From: Archangium gephyra
Lineage (GTDB): Bacteria > Myxococcota > Myxococcia > Myxococcales > Myxococcaceae
Assembly: GCA_003243425.1 (NCBI GenBank)
Contig: QFQP01000023.1
Location: forward strand, 1 to 64,000
Direction of reading: 5' to 3'
DNA: 64,000 nt
Shown here: one piece after another, positions 62,454 through 64,000 of the stretch
How positions within the stretch are numbered: the stretch's first letter is position 1
How the letters are laid out: each line of letters begins with the position of its first letter
Notes under the pieces: model-generated
Database searches by the model: none
Told to the model about the DNA's origin: nothing
Seen by the model: the letters and a program-made list of their open reading frames with translations, nothing else
Program-made: the position numbers and the translations under genes

Positions 62454-64000
62454 CTATCGCATAGCGCTCGAACCCAACGCAGCACCTTGCACGGGCTCGT
62501 CGCGCGGCGGCGGCGGGTCTGACTTGCGGAACTCGTAGCCGACCTCGAGGTCGACCACGAAGCCGAACTGGTTGTCGTAGCGCTGCAGTTCCTGGTTCAC
62601 GCGGAACGTCTTGTAGAGCCGGCCGTTGATGAAGAGGAACGGCAGCAGCCGGAGGCGTGCGCCAGCGAAGCCGATGGCCTTGCTTCCGAACAGACCGAGC
62701 GTCCCCTGACGATTCGTCTGACCCAGCTCGGCGAACGACTCCACGCCGCGCAGGTAGTAGCTGCCGAACACCTGCAGAAAGCTGAGCACCGGCACTTCGA
62801 GGTGCCCCACGAAGTTCTTCGCCGGTGAATTGCTGACGCCTTCGATGGCGAGCGTCACCCCGACCGCGTTGCGAATGCCCCAGCTGGCTTCGAAGTAGTA
62901 GCCGGCGCGCGTGCCCAGGCCGTACTCGAGCGCGTAGCGGCCCTTGGACACGAAGTTGGCGACGTCGGAGTCGAGCCGAACGTCGCGGTACATGAAGCGG
63001 TCCACTTCGTAGAACGTGTCGAAGAAGCTCGGGATGTAGCGACTGCCCAGAAAGCGCGCCTCGGCCACCACCCGGAACGCGTTGACGATCTGCGTGCCGA
63101 CATTGAAGCGGCCCAGCACGCCCGCGGTGAAACCGCCGTCACCACCGACCAGAAACGAGTAGTCGACGTACGGTTTGATGTCGACGTTGTCGGTCTTCAC
63201 GACCTTCGCTTCGACGTCGAAGCCGATGAGCCCGACGGGCCTCGTGGTCGCCTGCATGCGGCCGTCTTTGACCTGGCGTTCCCCCGAAACCACGGTCAGC
63301 GCGTACGGCGCCTGCCAATCGAGACCACCGCTCACGCCGACCGACAGTGTCTTGAGAATCAGGTTCTGGGGCTTGAAGAACGAGAACGGTTTGACGAACG
63401 CGATGCCCGCGAGCTGGTTCCAGGCCAACAGGTCGTTGGTCATCAACTCGAAGCCGCCGTAGTCGTTGTACGCGTCGACCTGGGCCGAGGCGCGCGGGTA
63501 GTCGACGTCGATGTTCGGTGAGTAGCGGCGGGTGATCGCGCCGTGACCGATCGACGACGCGTAACGCTGCCCGGCTGAAATGTAGAGGTTGTCTTCTTTC
63601 CGGCCGTACGTGACGTATTTGAGAATGCGGCCGAAATCGTGGACCGAGTCCCAATCTTCGACGCGCAGCCGCGGCGCCCGCGAGAAGAGGTACGGAGCCC
63701 CCGTGCCGGGGTTGACCTCGAAGTTCACCAGCTCGAGGCGCAAGGGCGCGCCGACGCCGATGCCGAATTTGCCGTCGAGGAACCGCAGGTCGACGAGCGG
63801 TTCGACCAGCGCGTAGTAGGCCTGCAGAAAACGGTCGACTCCGAGTGACACGCCGATGCGCGTGTTCTTCACGGTGAGGCGATCGCTGCCCAGGTACACC
63901 GAGAGCTCGCCTTTGACGAACTCCGGCTTGCCCTGGCGGTTCTCCGAATCAGCCGACGCGGCGAGCAGCGGTACCCCACCATCAGCGAAGCTGGCGGCGC
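62454..64000 (-). CDS. Outer-membrane beta-barrel protein, 5' end beyond window
   Basis: The reading frame runs without a stop to the window edge, so the start lies outside; at least 515 residues are seen. Many alternating strands (for example YALEYGLGTRAGYYFEASWGI, RLRLLPFLFINGRLYKTFRV) suggest a large outer-membrane barrel. The C-terminus is Pro-rich and Asp/Glu-rich. A GTG at 63899 exists, but coding bases continue upstream with no break (ASADSENRQGKPEF). It ends nine bases before the YcaO gene. Function unknown. Confidence 0.72.
   Translation of the reverse strand, partial: AASFADGGVPLLAASADSENRQGKPEFVKGELSVYLGSDRLTVKNTRIGVSLGVDRFLQAYYALVEPLVDLRFLDGKFGIGVGAPLRLELVNFEVNPGTGAPYLFSRAPRLRVEDWDSVHDFGRILKYVTYGRKEDNLYISAGQRYASSIGHGAITRRYSPNIDVDYPRASAQVDAYNDYGGFELMTNDLLAWNQLAGIAFVKPFSFFKPQNLILKTLSVGVSGGLDWQAPYALTVVSGERQVKDGRMQATTRPVGLIGFDVEAKVVKTDNVDIKPYVDYSFLVGGDGGFTAGVLGRFNVGTQIVNAFRVVAEARFLGSRYIPSFFDTFYEVDRFMYRDVRLDSDVANFVSKGRYALEYGLGTRAGYYFEASWGIRNAVGVTLAIEGVSNSPAKNFVGHLEVPVLSFLQVFGSYYLRGVESFAELGQTNRQGTLGLFGSKAIGFAGARLRLLPFLFINGRLYKTFRVNQELQRYDNQFGFVVDLEVGYEFRKSDPPPPRDEPVQGAALGSSAMR

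Noticed and set aside
59604..64000. RiPP precursor peptide near YcaO-TfuA
   Set aside because: I found no short frame with a ribosome site and a Cys/Ser/Gly-rich core; gaps are only 9-13 bases and the large frames are accounted for.

Overview
The window looks like chromosomal DNA of a myxobacterium (phylum Myxococcota, probably class Myxococcia). It is GC-rich, with strong third-position G/C bias that leaves long antisense shadow frames. It carries a gliding-motility locus (CglC lipoprotein, two GltA/GltB-type outer-membrane barrels, a GltC-like TPR protein), a complete type II secretion operon, FHA-domain enhancer-binding proteins, a spd/mitochondrial-type EF-G and many lipoproteins and TPR proteins. 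No rRNA, tRNA, CRISPR array, phage or intact insertion sequence was seen.

Layout. 1-404: no gene; degenerate repeats with a possible insertion-sequence end. 405-8581 (minus): tightly packed genes running from the glt barrels through GltC, PlsX, a HAD-like protein, a lipoprotein, poly(A) polymerase and a membrane hydrolase. 8770-12012 (plus): CglC, a VWA protein and a coiled-coil membrane protein. 12009-21531: DUF192 and PilZ proteins, a membrane zincin, a TPR anchor protein with a good promoter and terminator, and a minus-strand FHA / cyclic-nucleotide-binding / NTF2-like operon. 21590-27961 (plus): TldD-TldE, a ParB-like protein, a Gly-rich repeat lipoprotein and an NtrC-type regulator. 27958-31071 (minus): a tandem pair of unknown paralogues, a crotonase and a TetR regulator. 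31226-33713 (plus): a phosphotransferase and a DUF6285 protein separated by two small paralogous barrels.

33922-47585 (plus) is the type II secretion operon gspC-D-E-F-[34-aa ORF]-G-[38-aa ORF]-H-I-J-K-L-M-N. Most junctions overlap as ATGA or TGATG, and two sigma-54-like sites precede it. It includes inner-membrane, ATPase, secretin and all pseudopilin genes but no prepilin peptidase (gspO). 47586-51518 (minus) holds three Tad-type (TadE/TadG-like) proteins plus a periplasmic protein, divergent from a double-FHA sigma-54 activator and a sigma-70-family factor. 54531-59610 (plus): fusA with a strong terminator, an acyl-CoA ligase and a metallophosphoesterase. 59604-64000 (minus): an outer-membrane protein cut by the window edge, a YcaO-TfuA pair and an EEP-fold nuclease/phosphatase.

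Best candidates for something undescribed: two translationally coupled single-helix microproteins inside the gsp operon; the oversized GspI with alanine before its cleavage site; the YcaO-TfuA pair without a visible substrate; the repeated TQARV motif ahead of an FHA domain; and the GLDL motif shared by two glt proteins. All functions are inferred from sequence alone.
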